From Metaruminococcus_A sp050943475 (GTDB taxonomy: Bacteria > Bacillota > Clostridia > Oscillospirales > Ruminococcaceae), in contig JBMNPF010000001.1 of NCBI GenBank assembly GCA_050943475.1, positions 1 to 64,000 on the forward strand: a stretch of 64,000 bases of DNA. Direction: 5' to 3'. The notes below the pieces were generated by a model. It was given only the letters and a program-made list of their open reading frames with translations, did no database searches and was not told where the DNA came from. The stretch's first letter is position 1. Every line of letters starts with the position of its first letter. This document shows, in pieces, positions 1 to 9,282 of this stretch. A program made the position numbers and the translations under genes.

Positions 1-133
1 TGGTTGGAACCTTTCTAGAACCATCTTGTGGTAGGAAGAATCAACCAATCCACAGCATCCCTTACAGTGTAGCACATAGCCCTTGGAGAGGGGCTCTAAT
101 AACTACTACTCTATAATACAAGGAAGAATTCAA

Positions 134-1501
134 ATGCAGTATTACCAAGAACCGACAAAACAGCTCCCGGTACGGGAATTTGACGTCATTGTCGCAGGCG
201 GCGGCACTGGCGGCGTAGTTGCAGCGCTTGCAGCGGCGCGAAACGGAGCCCGAACCGCTCTCATTGAAGCCAAAGGCTACCTCGGCGGTGTAGTTGTGGA
301 GGGTGGCACCGCTCTGCACAGCTACTACAACCTTTGGACGGCGTTTCCAGGCGTGGAAAAACGGCAGGTTATCAAGGGAATCCCACAGGAGATCATCGAC
401 CGCCTGGCAGAAAAAGGCGGCACCACCGGGCATGCTGAAATGCGCAAGGGTCTGGATTACGACTCGGTCTGCACCGTTGTGGACACCGAGCTTTACAAGC
501 TCACCACCTTTGAAATGCTGCAGGAGGCGGGTGTGCACATCTTCGTCAACACCCTGCTGGCCGACGTTATCAAGGAGAATTCGCAGGTCAAAGGCGTACT
601 GGTGGAAAGCCGCGCCGGGCGCGAGGCCTTTCTGGCCAAAGCCTTTGTAGACTGCACCGGCTACGGCGACCTCTGCGCCCGGGCTGGAGCGGATTACACC
701 GAGCCGAACGATCATCCGGTGGCAAACAGCATTGGCGTCGGCGGCGTCAACGTGGAGGAATACTACCGCTTCTTTGAGCAAAACGACGCCTTGACCCAGT
801 ACTGCGAAGGGGTGCGGGACGGCCGGGACGGCAAGATCATCCGGGTGGACGGCAAGCTCGCCAAAGCATGCCCGGAATTTTACGAAGAAGCAGCCAAATG
901 CGGCATGTCCGCTGTCATCACCTCAATGCATGACGATTTCTTTATGTTCTTAAAGCTCAACTATAAAATGGAGACGAGCCCCACCAACCGGGATGAAGCC
1001 GTGTTGGCCGAGCTTGAGCTGCGCCGCCGCCAGCTGAAAGCCGTGGAGCTGCTGCGCAAATATGTACCGGGCTGTGAAAAGGCGTTTATTGCGCGCACCA
1101 GCCCCTCCTTCAGCATCCGTAGGGGACGGTGCATCACCTGTGATTACGACGTCACCCTTGACGACGTTTTGCAGGGCCGCCATTTTGAGGATGACGTCAT
1201 GGCCTACGGGTTCCATGATTGCGCGCCGCGGCTTAAAATCAAGGACGGCGGCACCTACGGCATCCCCTACCGGGCACTCAGGGTCAAAGGAATTGACAAT
1301 CTGCTGGCGGCCGGCATGCTGATTACCTCCGACCACGATGCGCATATGTCTACCCGCAACACCGTAAGCTGCATGGCACAGGGGCAGGCGGCCGGAACCG
1401 CAGCGGCGCTCTGCGCAGCCAAGGCGTGCGGCACCCGTGAACTGCCCTATTCCGAACTCCGCACGGCACTGTTGAAAGACGGCGTGCATCTGGAAAATTA
1501 G
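134..1501 (+). CDS. FAD-dependent oxidoreductase (FAD_oxidored-like)
   Basis: A 455-residue flavoprotein, probably cytoplasmic, that would oxidise or reduce an unidentified small substrate. The N-terminal Rossmann dinucleotide-binding motif AGGGTGG lies at residues 21-27, with the ribose-binding acidic residue at about E46. A second FAD-contacting segment (GIDNLLAAGM, then a GQAAGTAAAL helix) lies near the C terminus, as in the family that includes thiazole-synthesis-like and precorrin-type flavoproteins. The ATG at 134 is preferred over an upstream in-frame codon at 83 because AGGAAG sits just upstream of it. The gene is monocistronic and followed by an intrinsic terminator at 1743. No signal peptide or membrane segment is visible. 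The flavoprotein class is clear; the substrate is not. Confidence 0.8.
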   Translation: MQYYQEPTKQLPVREFDVIVAGGGTGGVVAALAAARNGARTALIEAKGYLGGVVVEGGTALHSYYNLWTAFPGVEKRQVIKGIPQEIIDRLAEKGGTTGHAEMRKGLDYDSVCTVVDTELYKLTTFEMLQEAGVHIFVNTLLADVIKENSQVKGVLVESRAGREAFLAKAFVDCTGYGDLCARAGADYTEPNDHPVANSIGVGGVNVEEYYRFFEQNDALTQYCEGVRDGRDGKIIRVDGKLAKACPEFYEEAAKCGMSAVITSMHDDFFMFLKLNYKMETSPTNRDEAVLAELELRRRQLKAVELLRKYVPGCEKAFIARTSPSFSIRRGRCITCDYDVTLDDVLQGRHFEDDVMAYGFHDCAPRLKIKDGGTYGIPYRALRVKGIDNLLAAGMLITSDHDAHMSTRNTVSCMAQGQAAGTAAALCAAKACGTRELPYSELRTALLKDGVHLEN

Positions 1502-2522
1502 GTATGCTGCCGTTTCACCCTAAAAGCCGGATATGGGGAATAAAAGCCCCTCGTGATGTGGCTGTCTGCGTGCAGCTTCCTTTCCCGCCCGCTAAAAAAT
1601 GCCAAAGGCTCGTATCGCTCAAAACAAGCGAGCGCCAGACCCCTCTTTGCCCGCCGGGCAGAATCACAAAAAAGGCTTATCATTTCGATACATCTGGGAC
1701 CTATTGGCAGATTCTGCGGCACAGCCTCGCATAAAAGCAAAAAACAAGCCCGTCTGAGGAAGGGCTTGTTTTTTTAGCTTGCAGAATCCACCGCGGCAAG
1801 AAATTGGCGGCTTTCTTTTGCGGCGTTTGGGGACAGCTGTGAAAAATCCCGCTTCCATGTGCGGGTATTTTGGGCTATGAAAAAGCAAGCAAACGTCGGC
1901 CGCGCGTGTTCATCCCTACAAGCTGCGCTCCTCATACAGCTTGTTTCTTTTTCGGCGGGATGTTCCCGCTTTGGAGAATACACTGTTTTTTCAAGGCAAA
2001 AATGCCCTTTTACGCCGGATCCGCTTTCTTCGTCTCGGCAAATCCTACAAATTCATTTCCGTCTTTCCTGCGCAGAACCAACAAAATAAAAAGGATTCGT
2101 CAGGTTTTGCTTACATTCCACCCATAAAATTTGATAAAATGGAGATAGCAGCCAAAGGAGGGTTTGCAAAACCAAAGAACTTCTGTCCGCCTGGAGCAGG
2201 CCCTCCATTTCCACCTGCGGGATGATTCTTCGCAGGACAAAGCAGCATTTGACGTACCGTGTGAGCCGGAAGCCCATAAAGTCCAGCCTGCCCGAAAACG
2301 CACCCGGCACAGAATTGCGGAGGAATCCCCAGCCGGATGGCTTTGCTCTTTTAAGGATGAAAAAACAGCACAGTTGTTACAGCCGCGGATATTACATGGA
2401 TAAAAAGCAACGGGAATCATCCCGTATCCGCTGTGCGGCAGTCTGGCTTTGCAGCTGCCGCACGCCATTCTTGTATGGGGTCGTCCGGCCCCGCTTGACA
2501 GAGAAAGGAACGGTGAAAGAGG
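1502..2522. other. 1 kb gap without a convincing gene
   Basis: Apart from the terminator at 1743 I see no supported gene here. A 79-codon open frame from a TTG at 2164 has an AAGGAGGG only one base upstream of its start and no recognisable product. A TTGACA at 2499 is too close to the next start codon to serve as its -35 element. The stretch may be decayed or carry long untranslated regions. Confidence 0.5.
1743..1775 (+). terminator. Intrinsic terminator
   Basis: The 9-bp stem AACAAGCCC/GGGCTTGTT (1743-1751 with 1762-1770) is followed by a run of T. It lies about 240 bases after the flavoprotein stop codon and probably ends that transcript. Confidence 0.8.
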
Positions 2523-3041
2523 ATGTTTTGTGTTGGCGATACCATTATGTACGGGAGTACGGGCGTTTGTGAAATTGAGGACATCCGCTGTGAAACATTC
2601 GGCGGAGCCGAACGCACCTACTATGTCATCCACCCGGTGGACGGCGAGGAGTCAACCATTTACTGCCCTGTGGACAACGAAAAAGCACCCATCCGCAAAC
2701 TGCTGACCGCAGAACAGATCCACGAGCTCATCCGCATTATGCCGGATGCCGAAATGAAATGGATTGAAAACGACCAGCTCCGCAAGGGAAAATTTGACGA
2801 AATTCTCAAGCGGGGCGATCATAAGGAGCTGGTCAAGCTCATCAAGGTGCTTTACCTGAACCGGGAGGAAAAGGATCGCGCCGGCAAAAAGTTCCACATC
2901 GCGGACGAGAAGGCCATGAAGGAGGCCGAATACATGCTGTACGGTGAGTTTGCGCATGTATTAAAAATTCAGCCGGATGAGGTGGTCCCCTTTATTATGG
3001 GGCAGCTTGGAGACGGAGGCAAAGCGAGTGACGCGCCGTGA
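2523..3041 (+). CDS. CarD/CdnL-family transcriptional regulator
   Basis: A 172-residue protein of the CarD/CdnL/TRCF family. The N-terminal Tudor-like RNA-polymerase-interacting domain covers about residues 1-60 (MFCVGDTIMYGSTGVCEIED, then a YYVIHPVD strand). A helical C-terminal region (about residues 70-165) is rich in charged residues and corresponds to the DNA-contacting part of CarD. Family members bind the RNA polymerase beta subunit and stabilise open promoter complexes, often at rRNA promoters. GGTGA lies 6 bases before the ATG. Its stop overlaps a GTG start (3028) of a small downstream frame that has its own GGAGG, suggesting translational coupling. Length is typical for Firmicute CarD-like proteins. 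Confidence 0.85.
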   Translation: MFCVGDTIMYGSTGVCEIEDIRCETFGGAERTYYVIHPVDGEESTIYCPVDNEKAPIRKLLTAEQIHELIRIMPDAEMKWIENDQLRKGKFDEILKRGDHKELVKLIKVLYLNREEKDRAGKKFHIADEKAMKEAEYMLYGEFAHVLKIQPDEVVPFIMGQLGDGGKASDAP

Positions 3042-3353
3042 AGAGGCACTGGAACGGATTAAACGCTTCTCCCTGCCTGCGCACCTTTCAGGCCCCGAAC
3101 GATTGGGCCGAAGAAACTTTTGACGGCCGCCGCGCAGGAGAAGCCGCCGGAATGGGCGCGCACGGCAAAAATCTGCTGCCTGCGCCGAACCGATTCCTCC
3201 CGGAAAGGGCGCCCGCTGACGTCAAATCAGGAGCAGAACGCCGAAGCGGCAGAAGCAAAGTTCGGGCAGACCCTCGCCGCAGCGCTGAATCCGGAAACAA
3301 ATAAGGCGGATCCGTTTATCCAGCAGTACCTTGCAGAAAATACCAATAAGTGA
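3028..3353 (+). pseudogene. Possible small gene split by a -1 frameshift
   Basis: A GTG at 3028, preceded by GGAGG at good spacing and overlapping the end of the carD-like gene, opens a frame of 31 codons (MTRREEALERIKRF...) that stops at 3121-3123. The neighbouring frame, open from at least 3063 and containing a TTG at 3120, continues to 3353 with the high third-position GC of this genome. Its C terminus (FIQQYLAENTNK) reads like normal protein. The two join with one -1 shift at the run AAACTTTTGA near 3115-3122. This could be a real frameshift mutation, a sequencing error, programmed slippage, or two unrelated frames. No family recognised. Confidence 0.35.
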
Positions 3354-3355
3354 AA

Positions 3356-3388
3356 GGCCCCCGGCGATTAACGCCGGGGGCCTTTTAT
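3356..3388. terminator. Bidirectional intrinsic terminator
   Basis: The 11-bp GC-rich stem GGCCCCCGGCG/CGCCGGGGGCC (3356-3366 with 3372-3382) has a T run on the plus side. It lies just after the stop at 3353 and between converging transcripts (the carD side and the ArsR-type gene). Confidence 0.8.
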
Positions 3389-3542
3389 CCACAGCCGATT
3401 CTCCCATACAGGCCAGAAATCAGGAGCCGTTGCCCACTGGCGCAGAGGCCAGTCCCTGTTTTCTTGCCGCTTATACCCGCAAAGGCCGCCTTCTGTGCCC
3501 AAAGCGGCCCTGGCCGCACGGGGAATTTCCCATGCCATTTTC

Positions 3543-4529
3543 TTATTTGGCGGGAAAGGCGCCTGTCCCTTTGGTCAGGAGATTGCCCGCCGGAGGCGGA
3601 GCAGCCTCTGCCGGTTCGTAAAAAGACCGGAAAACAATGTCCTGGTTGTAGTTGCCAAATCCGGAGCCAAACAGGGTTACGCCGCCGCAGTGCTCCGCCT
3701 CCGGCAGGACCTCAATCCGGAACGACCATTGCTTTTCGGAAAGCTCCAGTTGGTTCAATGCAATGTCAGATACCCGGTCCCCGTCAATGTAGGTACCGGT
3801 CTCATCAATCCGGAGCAGCTTTAAAAAGCCGAACTGCCCCAGCGTTGTGCTCCACCAGCGCGGGGTAAACTTGCCGCGCTTTTCGCCGAAATCCCCCGGG
3901 CAGGTCCACTGCCCAACCTTGATTCCATTGAGCCGGAACCCAATGTCCGAAGGCCAGTTGCTGTTGACGCCGGGCGCTTCCGACCCCAGTTCCATTGAAA
4001 TTTCCAGCGCCTTGAGCTTCTGGCTCTTGAGCAATAAATTCGGTACCCTGTATTCCACATAACCGGACGCAAACCAGAGGATATGGCTGTTCACCCGCTC
4101 CGGGTCGAGAAAATACCGCGGATCGTCAAAATAACCGATGATCTTTTCGGTTGTAGCCAGCCCGCAGGTGGGCGCCGCTGAAAAGTCGGTATAATGACCA
4201 ATCGGCAGAGAAAACGCATGCACCGGGTATTCCCTGTCCCCATTCCCCGGGAACTCGATTTCAAGGGACTTCATGCTCAAACGGCACCGCTTCTGCACCG
4301 CTCCGTTGCCGCTGACCCGCTCGGCGGTGACAATCCCCGCCTTTTCCAGTTTGCCAATGTGCATGGTGATCATCGGGCTGCTCAGCCCCAGCGCTTCGGC
4401 AATTTCCTTAATGTTCATCGGCCTCGCCGCAAGCATTTTAATGATGTTCAGCCGCACCGCACTGGCAAGCGCCTCATAAACGGGCAGCCACTGCTCGGAT
4501 AAATCAATTTTCATATGCCCTGTTTTCAC
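3543..4529 (-). CDS. ArsR-type winged-helix regulator with long C-terminal domain
   Basis: A 328-residue protein. Residues about 10-80 form an ArsR-like winged helix: LASAVRLNIIKML, then NIKEIAEALGLSSPMITMHI as recognition helix-turn-helix, then a KLEKAGIVTAE wing. The remaining roughly 230 residues are not a known ligand domain that I recognise; they contain many aromatics and look beta-rich, perhaps a sugar sensor. ArsR proteins are normally near 100 residues, so the fusion is unusual. The gene is divergent from the carbohydrate-active pair at 4677-9201, and an 11-bp inverted repeat lies between them, so it is likely their regulator. A GTG at 4529 and an ATG at 4514 are both possible starts; neither has a clearly better ribosome binding site. 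Confidence 0.75.
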   Translation of the reverse strand: MKTGHMKIDLSEQWLPVYEALASAVRLNIIKMLAARPMNIKEIAEALGLSSPMITMHIGKLEKAGIVTAERVSGNGAVQKRCRLSMKSLEIEFPGNGDREYPVHAFSLPIGHYTDFSAAPTCGLATTEKIIGYFDDPRYFLDPERVNSHILWFASGYVEYRVPNLLLKSQKLKALEISMELGSEAPGVNSNWPSDIGFRLNGIKVGQWTCPGDFGEKRGKFTPRWWSTTLGQFGFLKLLRIDETGTYIDGDRVSDIALNQLELSEKQWSFRIEVLPEAEHCGGVTLFGSGFGNYNQDIVFRSFYEPAEAAPPPAGNLLTKGTGAFPAK

Positions 4530-4580
4530 CGCCTTTTACAACCATAATAGAGGAAACAGCCCCAAATGTAAAGAAAGGAA

Positions 4581-4609
4581 TTGACAAAGCGGATCTTTTT
4601 CATTATTAT
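4581..4609 (+). promoter_or_regulatory. Promoter of the arabinoside operon
   Basis: TTGACA (4581-4586), a 17-bp spacer and TATTAT (4604-4609). The left arm of the inverted repeat at 4608 overlaps the -10 end, as expected of a repressed promoter. Confidence 0.7.
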
Positions 4610-4651
4610 AGTTAATAAATACATTATGTGATTTATATTTTTATTAACTAT
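4608..4651. promoter_or_regulatory. Candidate operator, 11-bp inverted repeat
   Basis: ATAGTTAATAA at 4608-4618 is perfectly inverted as TTATTAACTAT at 4641-4651, with 22 bp between the arms. It lies between the ArsR-type gene and the operon at 4677 and overlaps the promoter and start region. Inferred to be the regulator binding site. Confidence 0.55.
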
Positions 4652-4676
4652 CAACAAAGAACAGGAGGCAGTTCAC

Positions 4677-6641
4677 ATGATTCACACGGTAAAAGGCAAA
4701 AACGGCACCGCTTTTTATTTAAACGGCCGGCTTGTCGGAACCGCGTTGGCAGCCCCCGGCTGTACGGATCGTTTTATCCGGGAGGATGACGGCTGTTACC
4801 GCTGGGAACGCATTGCCGAACACCCGGTATCCGAAATGGAAATGGCGTTCGATACCGCTTATCCAATGGGGTATCAGATGATCCCCGCCCGGATGTACAA
4901 CCAGAACATCAGCCATGAAATCACCAGCATGTCCACCGATATCTGGGATAAACAGGGGCACAAAGAGGAAAAAGAGCCCAGCTATCCGGTCGGATGCATC
5001 GACCCTATCGCCAAAGAGGTGCGAAAATTTGCCTGGTGGCGCAGTTCCATTCCCGGCGGCGCTTATACCGAGGGCGACGGCCTCTCGGTTGGAACCTTTC
5101 TCCCGCCGGATCAGCGGGACGCTTCGTTTTCCATTACGCCGAACGGGGCTGATACCGTACATACCTATTACTGGCCAGTTGCGGAGGGCCCGCGGATCCC
5201 GGAGGCAAAGCCTGCCTCCTATCACCGCCCTCCGGCTTATAAGGATGAAGACGTTTCCTTCATGTTCCAACCCGCCAAAATGGGCGGCCCCTACCGCCTA
5301 TCCATAGAACCCCGGACACATTTTGCCGTCATGCTGGTCTTTGCACCGGCTGATACGCCGAAAACCGCCTGGCACAAGCTGCTGTCCTCCGCCTGGAAGG
5401 TAAACTACAGCTACCGCGCCCCTAAATTTGACAACGACGAGCTGTGGGAGATGGGGGTAGAGTTCACCAAATCCATGTACTGCGAAGGGGAAAATGGCTT
5501 CTACGGCTTTACTCTCGGCAAGGTGTTCATCGACGGGGAGTGGATTCACCGCCCCTATTACCGCTACGAAATGGGCTGGACCGGGCAGGGAATCGCGCTC
5601 GGCGCCAACATGCTGTATGAGGCCATCCGTTCCGGGGATAAAGAAGCGGAGGAGATGGGCTTTACCGCCCTTGACAGCTGGCTTGCCGCCGCGCTGCCAA
5701 ACGGAATGCTCCCCACCCACATTATGGGGCAGCAATTCCCCTGCAACGGGCGTGAGGTGGTCGACGCCTGCAACCTCTCCGCCGGTGCGCTCGGCTACTT
5801 CCGCGCCTGGGATTATGCCCAGGTCTTGGGTAAACCGCGCCCGGAATACTTTGACGCAGCGCTCAAACTGTGCGATTTCACCCTGGAAAAAATGAGCCCG
5901 GAGGGAAAGCTCGCCAAAACCTGGTACGCAGACGACCTGACCCCAGCGGCGGAGAACGGCAGCACCGGTGCCTTTCTCATCCTGCCGCTCTGCGAGGCCG
6001 CAAAGCGGACCCACAAACCGGAATACCTGGAGGGAGCTGTCCGCTGCTACCGTTATTATTACAATGAATTCATGGAAAACGGCTATTCCTTTGGCGGCGC
6101 ACAGGACAAATTCTCCATCGACAAAGAGTCCGGCATCCCAATGCTCCGGGCGGCGCTTGCCCTTTATGAACTCACCGGGGAGCAGAACTACATCACCTGC
6201 GCCAAAGACGGCGCCTACTACCTTTCTACCTGGCAGTGGCAGCATACCCATCCCCTCATGCCGGACAGCGAGCTGGGGCGGATTGGGTACGACACCTTCG
6301 GCGGGACCAGCGTGTCCATCAACGGCTACCGTCCGGATAACGACCCTTATGCCCTGCCCTATATTCACGATTTGTACGATTTAAGCGAGCTGACCGGCGA
6401 GCCCGAATGGGCCCAGCGCGCCCATGCCGCCTGGCTGCATTCCTGCCAGGGACTGTCCGACGGCACCCTCGTTGTGGGTGGTATTCCCATCCCGCGCGGC
6501 GGGCAGGACGAGGCCTACGGCATGGGCCGCCCCTACGAGGATTCCGGTTTTGCCTGGATGCCGGGCTGGATGAACTGCTTCCGGATGGAAAACATCCTCC
6601 GCACCCTGCCCGGAGGCGACCGCCCGGGACGAGTTCTGTAA
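4677..6641 (+). CDS. Putative six-hairpin (alpha/alpha) glycosidase-like protein
   Basis: A 654-residue cytoplasmic protein without a signal peptide. The first 240 residues appear beta-rich. From about residue 250 there are repeated aromatic helical hairpins (LWEMGVEFTKSMYC, YEMGWTGQGIALGANMLYEA, GGAQDKFSIDKESGIPMLRA, GYDTFGGTSVSINGYRPDND) typical of alpha/alpha six-barrel glycosidases and epimerases. I cannot assign a glycoside hydrolase family or catalytic residues with certainty. AGGAGG sits 8 bases before the ATG. It is followed after 109 bases by a GH51 arabinofuranosidase and faces an ArsR-type regulator, so a role in intracellular breakdown of arabinose-containing or related oligosaccharides is inferred. 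Confidence 0.65.
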   Translation: MIHTVKGKNGTAFYLNGRLVGTALAAPGCTDRFIREDDGCYRWERIAEHPVSEMEMAFDTAYPMGYQMIPARMYNQNISHEITSMSTDIWDKQGHKEEKEPSYPVGCIDPIAKEVRKFAWWRSSIPGGAYTEGDGLSVGTFLPPDQRDASFSITPNGADTVHTYYWPVAEGPRIPEAKPASYHRPPAYKDEDVSFMFQPAKMGGPYRLSIEPRTHFAVMLVFAPADTPKTAWHKLLSSAWKVNYSYRAPKFDNDELWEMGVEFTKSMYCEGENGFYGFTLGKVFIDGEWIHRPYYRYEMGWTGQGIALGANMLYEAIRSGDKEAEEMGFTALDSWLAAALPNGMLPTHIMGQQFPCNGREVVDACNLSAGALGYFRAWDYAQVLGKPRPEYFDAALKLCDFTLEKMSPEGKLAKTWYADDLTPAAENGSTGAFLILPLCEAAKRTHKPEYLEGAVRCYRYYYNEFMENGYSFGGAQDKFSIDKESGIPMLRAALALYELTGEQNYITCAKDGAYYLSTWQWQHTHPLMPDSELGRIGYDTFGGTSVSINGYRPDNDPYALPYIHDLYDLSELTGEPEWAQRAHAAWLHSCQGLSDGTLVVGGIPIPRGGQDEAYGMGRPYEDSGFAWMPGWMNCFRMENILRTLPGGDRPGRVL

Positions 6642-6750
6642 TTCCGGCCCGGATAAAAAATCTCCGCCCGGAATATCTCTTTTCGGAAACCCGTACCCTT
6701 CGGCCCCACGGCAAACTGCCCCATAAAATGGAACAAAGGAGAACACTTGC

Positions 6751-9201
6751 ATGAGCAAAATTACGGTGCAAACCAAGCAAACACGTTTCCCCACCGCCCC
6801 CGACCTGTACGGCCTCTTTTTTGAGGACATCAACCGCGCGGGGGACAGCGGGCTTTATCCCGAAATGCTGCGCAACCGCAGCTTTGAGGATTCCATTCCG
6901 CCGGAACGCTGCACATTGAGCAACGACGGCGTCACCTTCACCACTCCAATGGGCTGGTCCGACCAGTTCAACAACGGAGAGGGGCTGGCGAAATGGCTGG
7001 ATGGCGTTCCGCCAACCCCTATCCCCGCCTGGTATGCAGACGGCGCGGCGCTGTCGCTGAACACAGCCGAGCGGCTCAATGCCAACCGTCTGACGGCGCT
7101 GAAAGCGGATTTTTCTGCCGGGGGATCGATGTGGAACATCGGCTACCACGGCATTCCGCTGGAACAGGGCAAAGCCTACGACCTTTACTTCTTTGCAAAG
7201 GCGGCCGAAACGCCCGCCCGGTTAACGGCAAGCCTTGTCTCCAAAGACGGAACGGTACAGGATGAGGCTGACTTTCTGGTACAGCCGGGGGATTACCAGC
7301 GTTACGACTGCCGGTTCACCGCCCAGGCGGACGATTTTGAAGCGCGCCTGGTTCTCACCGCGCCGGAAAGCGCCACCCTTTATTTTGGCTTCTGCTCCCT
7401 CATGCCCGCCGATACCTACAAGGGCCACGGTATGCGCAAGGATTTAATGGAGATGCTGGAAGGCATCCACGCAAAATTCCTGCGTTTCCCGGGCGGCTGT
7501 ATTGTAGAGGGCTTTACCCGTGAGACCGCCATGCGGTTTCCCAATACCATCGGCCCGGTCTGGGAGCGCCCAAGCCATGTGCTGATGTGGCACTACCGCA
7601 CCACCAATGGACTTGGGTTCCACGAGTATCTCCAAATCTGCGAGGATTTAAACCTGGAGCCGATGTATGTCCTCAACTGCGGACTGACCTGCCAGGGCCG
7701 CGAACCGGAGCTGTTTGAAGGCGATGAGCTGGAGCAGCTTCTTCAGGAGGCGTTCGACGCGGTAGAATACGCCATTGGCGACGTTTCAACCCCCATGGGG
7801 CAAAAACGCGCCGAGGCCGGGCATCCGGCTCCGTTCAAGCTGACCTATATTGAAATCGGCAATGAAAACGACGGCGAGGATTATTTCTGGCGGTACAAAA
7901 AATTCTACGACGCGCTCAAAGCCAAATATCCGCAGATTAAATACATCTCCAACACCCACACCGAACGCGCCGGGCTGCCGACCGAAATTGCGGACGAACA
8001 CTACTACAACACGCCCGAGTTTTTTGCCGAGAACATGCATCAGTACGACGGCTACGACCGGAATGGGCCGGACATCTTTTTGGGGGAATACGCTGTCACC
8101 GTCGGTAAAACCGCAACCCTTCACTGCGCACTTGCAGAGTCCATGTTCCTGCTGGGGGTTGAAAACAACCAGGACGTCGTGACAACGACCGCCTATGCCC
8201 CACTCTTTCAAAATGTGAATTATACGGCATGGTACCCCAATCTGATTGCGTTTGACAACCACCGTGTTTTCGGCATTCCCACCTACCATGCCCTTTCCAT
8301 GCTGGCAGCCAACCGCGGCCAGCAGGTGGTTGCCTTACAGGCGGAATCGAACCATCTGCACCGCAGCGTCTGCGGCCTGCCGGGTATTTCGGTTCCCAAA
8401 AGCGGCATGTCCTTCCGCGGCGCCACCCTCAACGGCCAGCCTGTTTCCATCTCCCACCAAATCCGGGGCAGCTTTACCGCTCACGATGGGGAATACACCG
8501 CGGTTTCCGCTCCGGTGGAACGCACAGGCCACGCCAACGACGGAATTGTTTTTGCAACGCTGGGAAACCAGGAGCTCACCAGCTACACCTTTGAGGTGGA
8601 GGCAAAATCCACACCGGATAATCCCATTACCTTCCCGGTCTGGTGCTACCAGCCCTACAGTGTTTTCCGGATTGACGAAACACAGGAGGAAGGCGGCTTC
8701 GACATGGGCTCCCTGCGCTGTTTTGCCTGGACGGTTGACGGCAGCAACAGCAAGGTCTCCGAATACTACTATTCACACCACCACGCCATCGGCGCCGACG
8801 AAAAAGCAGACATCCCGCTTAACGCTTACAACACCTACAAGGTTGTCGCCCGCCCGGATGGATTCGACTGCTACATCAACGGCGCATTGGTGCATCAGGC
8901 CAAGCTGCCCCAGTACCCCTCTATAGCTGCCTCCGCCGCTGTGGATGAGGAACACATCATTGTTAAGGTGGTCAACATCACCGGAGAACCGGATGAAATT
9001 GAACTCCACCTCGACTGCCCTGTTCAGCCGGATTACCAAGTCCAGTTCTTAACCAGCAACCAGCCAGACGCTTCCAATTCACTGGAACAACCCAATGCCG
9101 TAGCGCCGGTGACCGAACGGCGAACCAGCGCAGCCCAGACCTTCACCTATACTGCGCCTGCTCATTCGCTGAACATCCTTGTCTTACAAAAGCAGGGCTG
9201 A
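6751..9201 (+). CDS. Alpha-L-arabinofuranosidase, GH51 family
   Basis: An 816-residue enzyme that releases alpha-L-arabinofuranosyl residues from arabinan or arabinoxylan oligosaccharides by a retaining mechanism. The TIM barrel shows the acid/base in YIEIGNENDG (E372) and the nucleophile in FLGEYAVT (E446). The N terminus opens with the LYGLFFEDINRAGDSGLYPEML signature of the family, then a carbohydrate-binding-like insert (about residues 100-230). It is longer than bacterial GH51 enzymes of about 500 residues because of this insert and a laminin-G-like segment near residues 600-730. No signal peptide, so the substrate is probably imported oligosaccharide. AAAGGAG lies upstream of the ATG. 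Second gene of the operon that starts at 4677. Confidence 0.9.
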   Translation: MSKITVQTKQTRFPTAPDLYGLFFEDINRAGDSGLYPEMLRNRSFEDSIPPERCTLSNDGVTFTTPMGWSDQFNNGEGLAKWLDGVPPTPIPAWYADGAALSLNTAERLNANRLTALKADFSAGGSMWNIGYHGIPLEQGKAYDLYFFAKAAETPARLTASLVSKDGTVQDEADFLVQPGDYQRYDCRFTAQADDFEARLVLTAPESATLYFGFCSLMPADTYKGHGMRKDLMEMLEGIHAKFLRFPGGCIVEGFTRETAMRFPNTIGPVWERPSHVLMWHYRTTNGLGFHEYLQICEDLNLEPMYVLNCGLTCQGREPELFEGDELEQLLQEAFDAVEYAIGDVSTPMGQKRAEAGHPAPFKLTYIEIGNENDGEDYFWRYKKFYDALKAKYPQIKYISNTHTERAGLPTEIADEHYYNTPEFFAENMHQYDGYDRNGPDIFLGEYAVTVGKTATLHCALAESMFLLGVENNQDVVTTTAYAPLFQNVNYTAWYPNLIAFDNHRVFGIPTYHALSMLAANRGQQVVALQAESNHLHRSVCGLPGISVPKSGMSFRGATLNGQPVSISHQIRGSFTAHDGEYTAVSAPVERTGHANDGIVFATLGNQELTSYTFEVEAKSTPDNPITFPVWCYQPYSVFRIDETQEEGGFDMGSLRCFAWTVDGSNSKVSEYYYSHHHAIGADEKADIPLNAYNTYKVVARPDGFDCYINGALVHQAKLPQYPSIAASAAVDEEHIIVKVVNITGEPDEIELHLDCPVQPDYQVQFLTSNQPDASNSLEQPNAVAPVTERRTSAAQTFTYTAPAHSLNILVLQKQG

Positions 9202-9245
9202 CCCATTTCAGGCCCTTTTACAGGGGATTGTTCGCCTAGAAAAAA

Positions 9246-9282
9246 ACAGCCGATGGATGAGCATCCATCGGCTGTTTTTTTT
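9246..9282 (+). terminator. Intrinsic terminator after GH51 gene
   Basis: The 13-bp stem ACAGCCGATGGAT/ATCCATCGGCTGT (9246-9258 with 9263-9275) is followed by eight T. It ends the operon 4677-9201. Confidence 0.9.

Noticed and set aside
83..133. Longer N terminus and a TATAAT at 112 before the first gene
   Set aside because: The extension is not flavoprotein-like, and the TATAAT has no -35 at proper spacing and would give almost no leader before the ATG at 134.
2164..2403. 79-codon frame from a TTG after AAGGAGGG
   Set aside because: The ribosome binding site is only one base from the start codon and the translation matches nothing I know; too weak to call.
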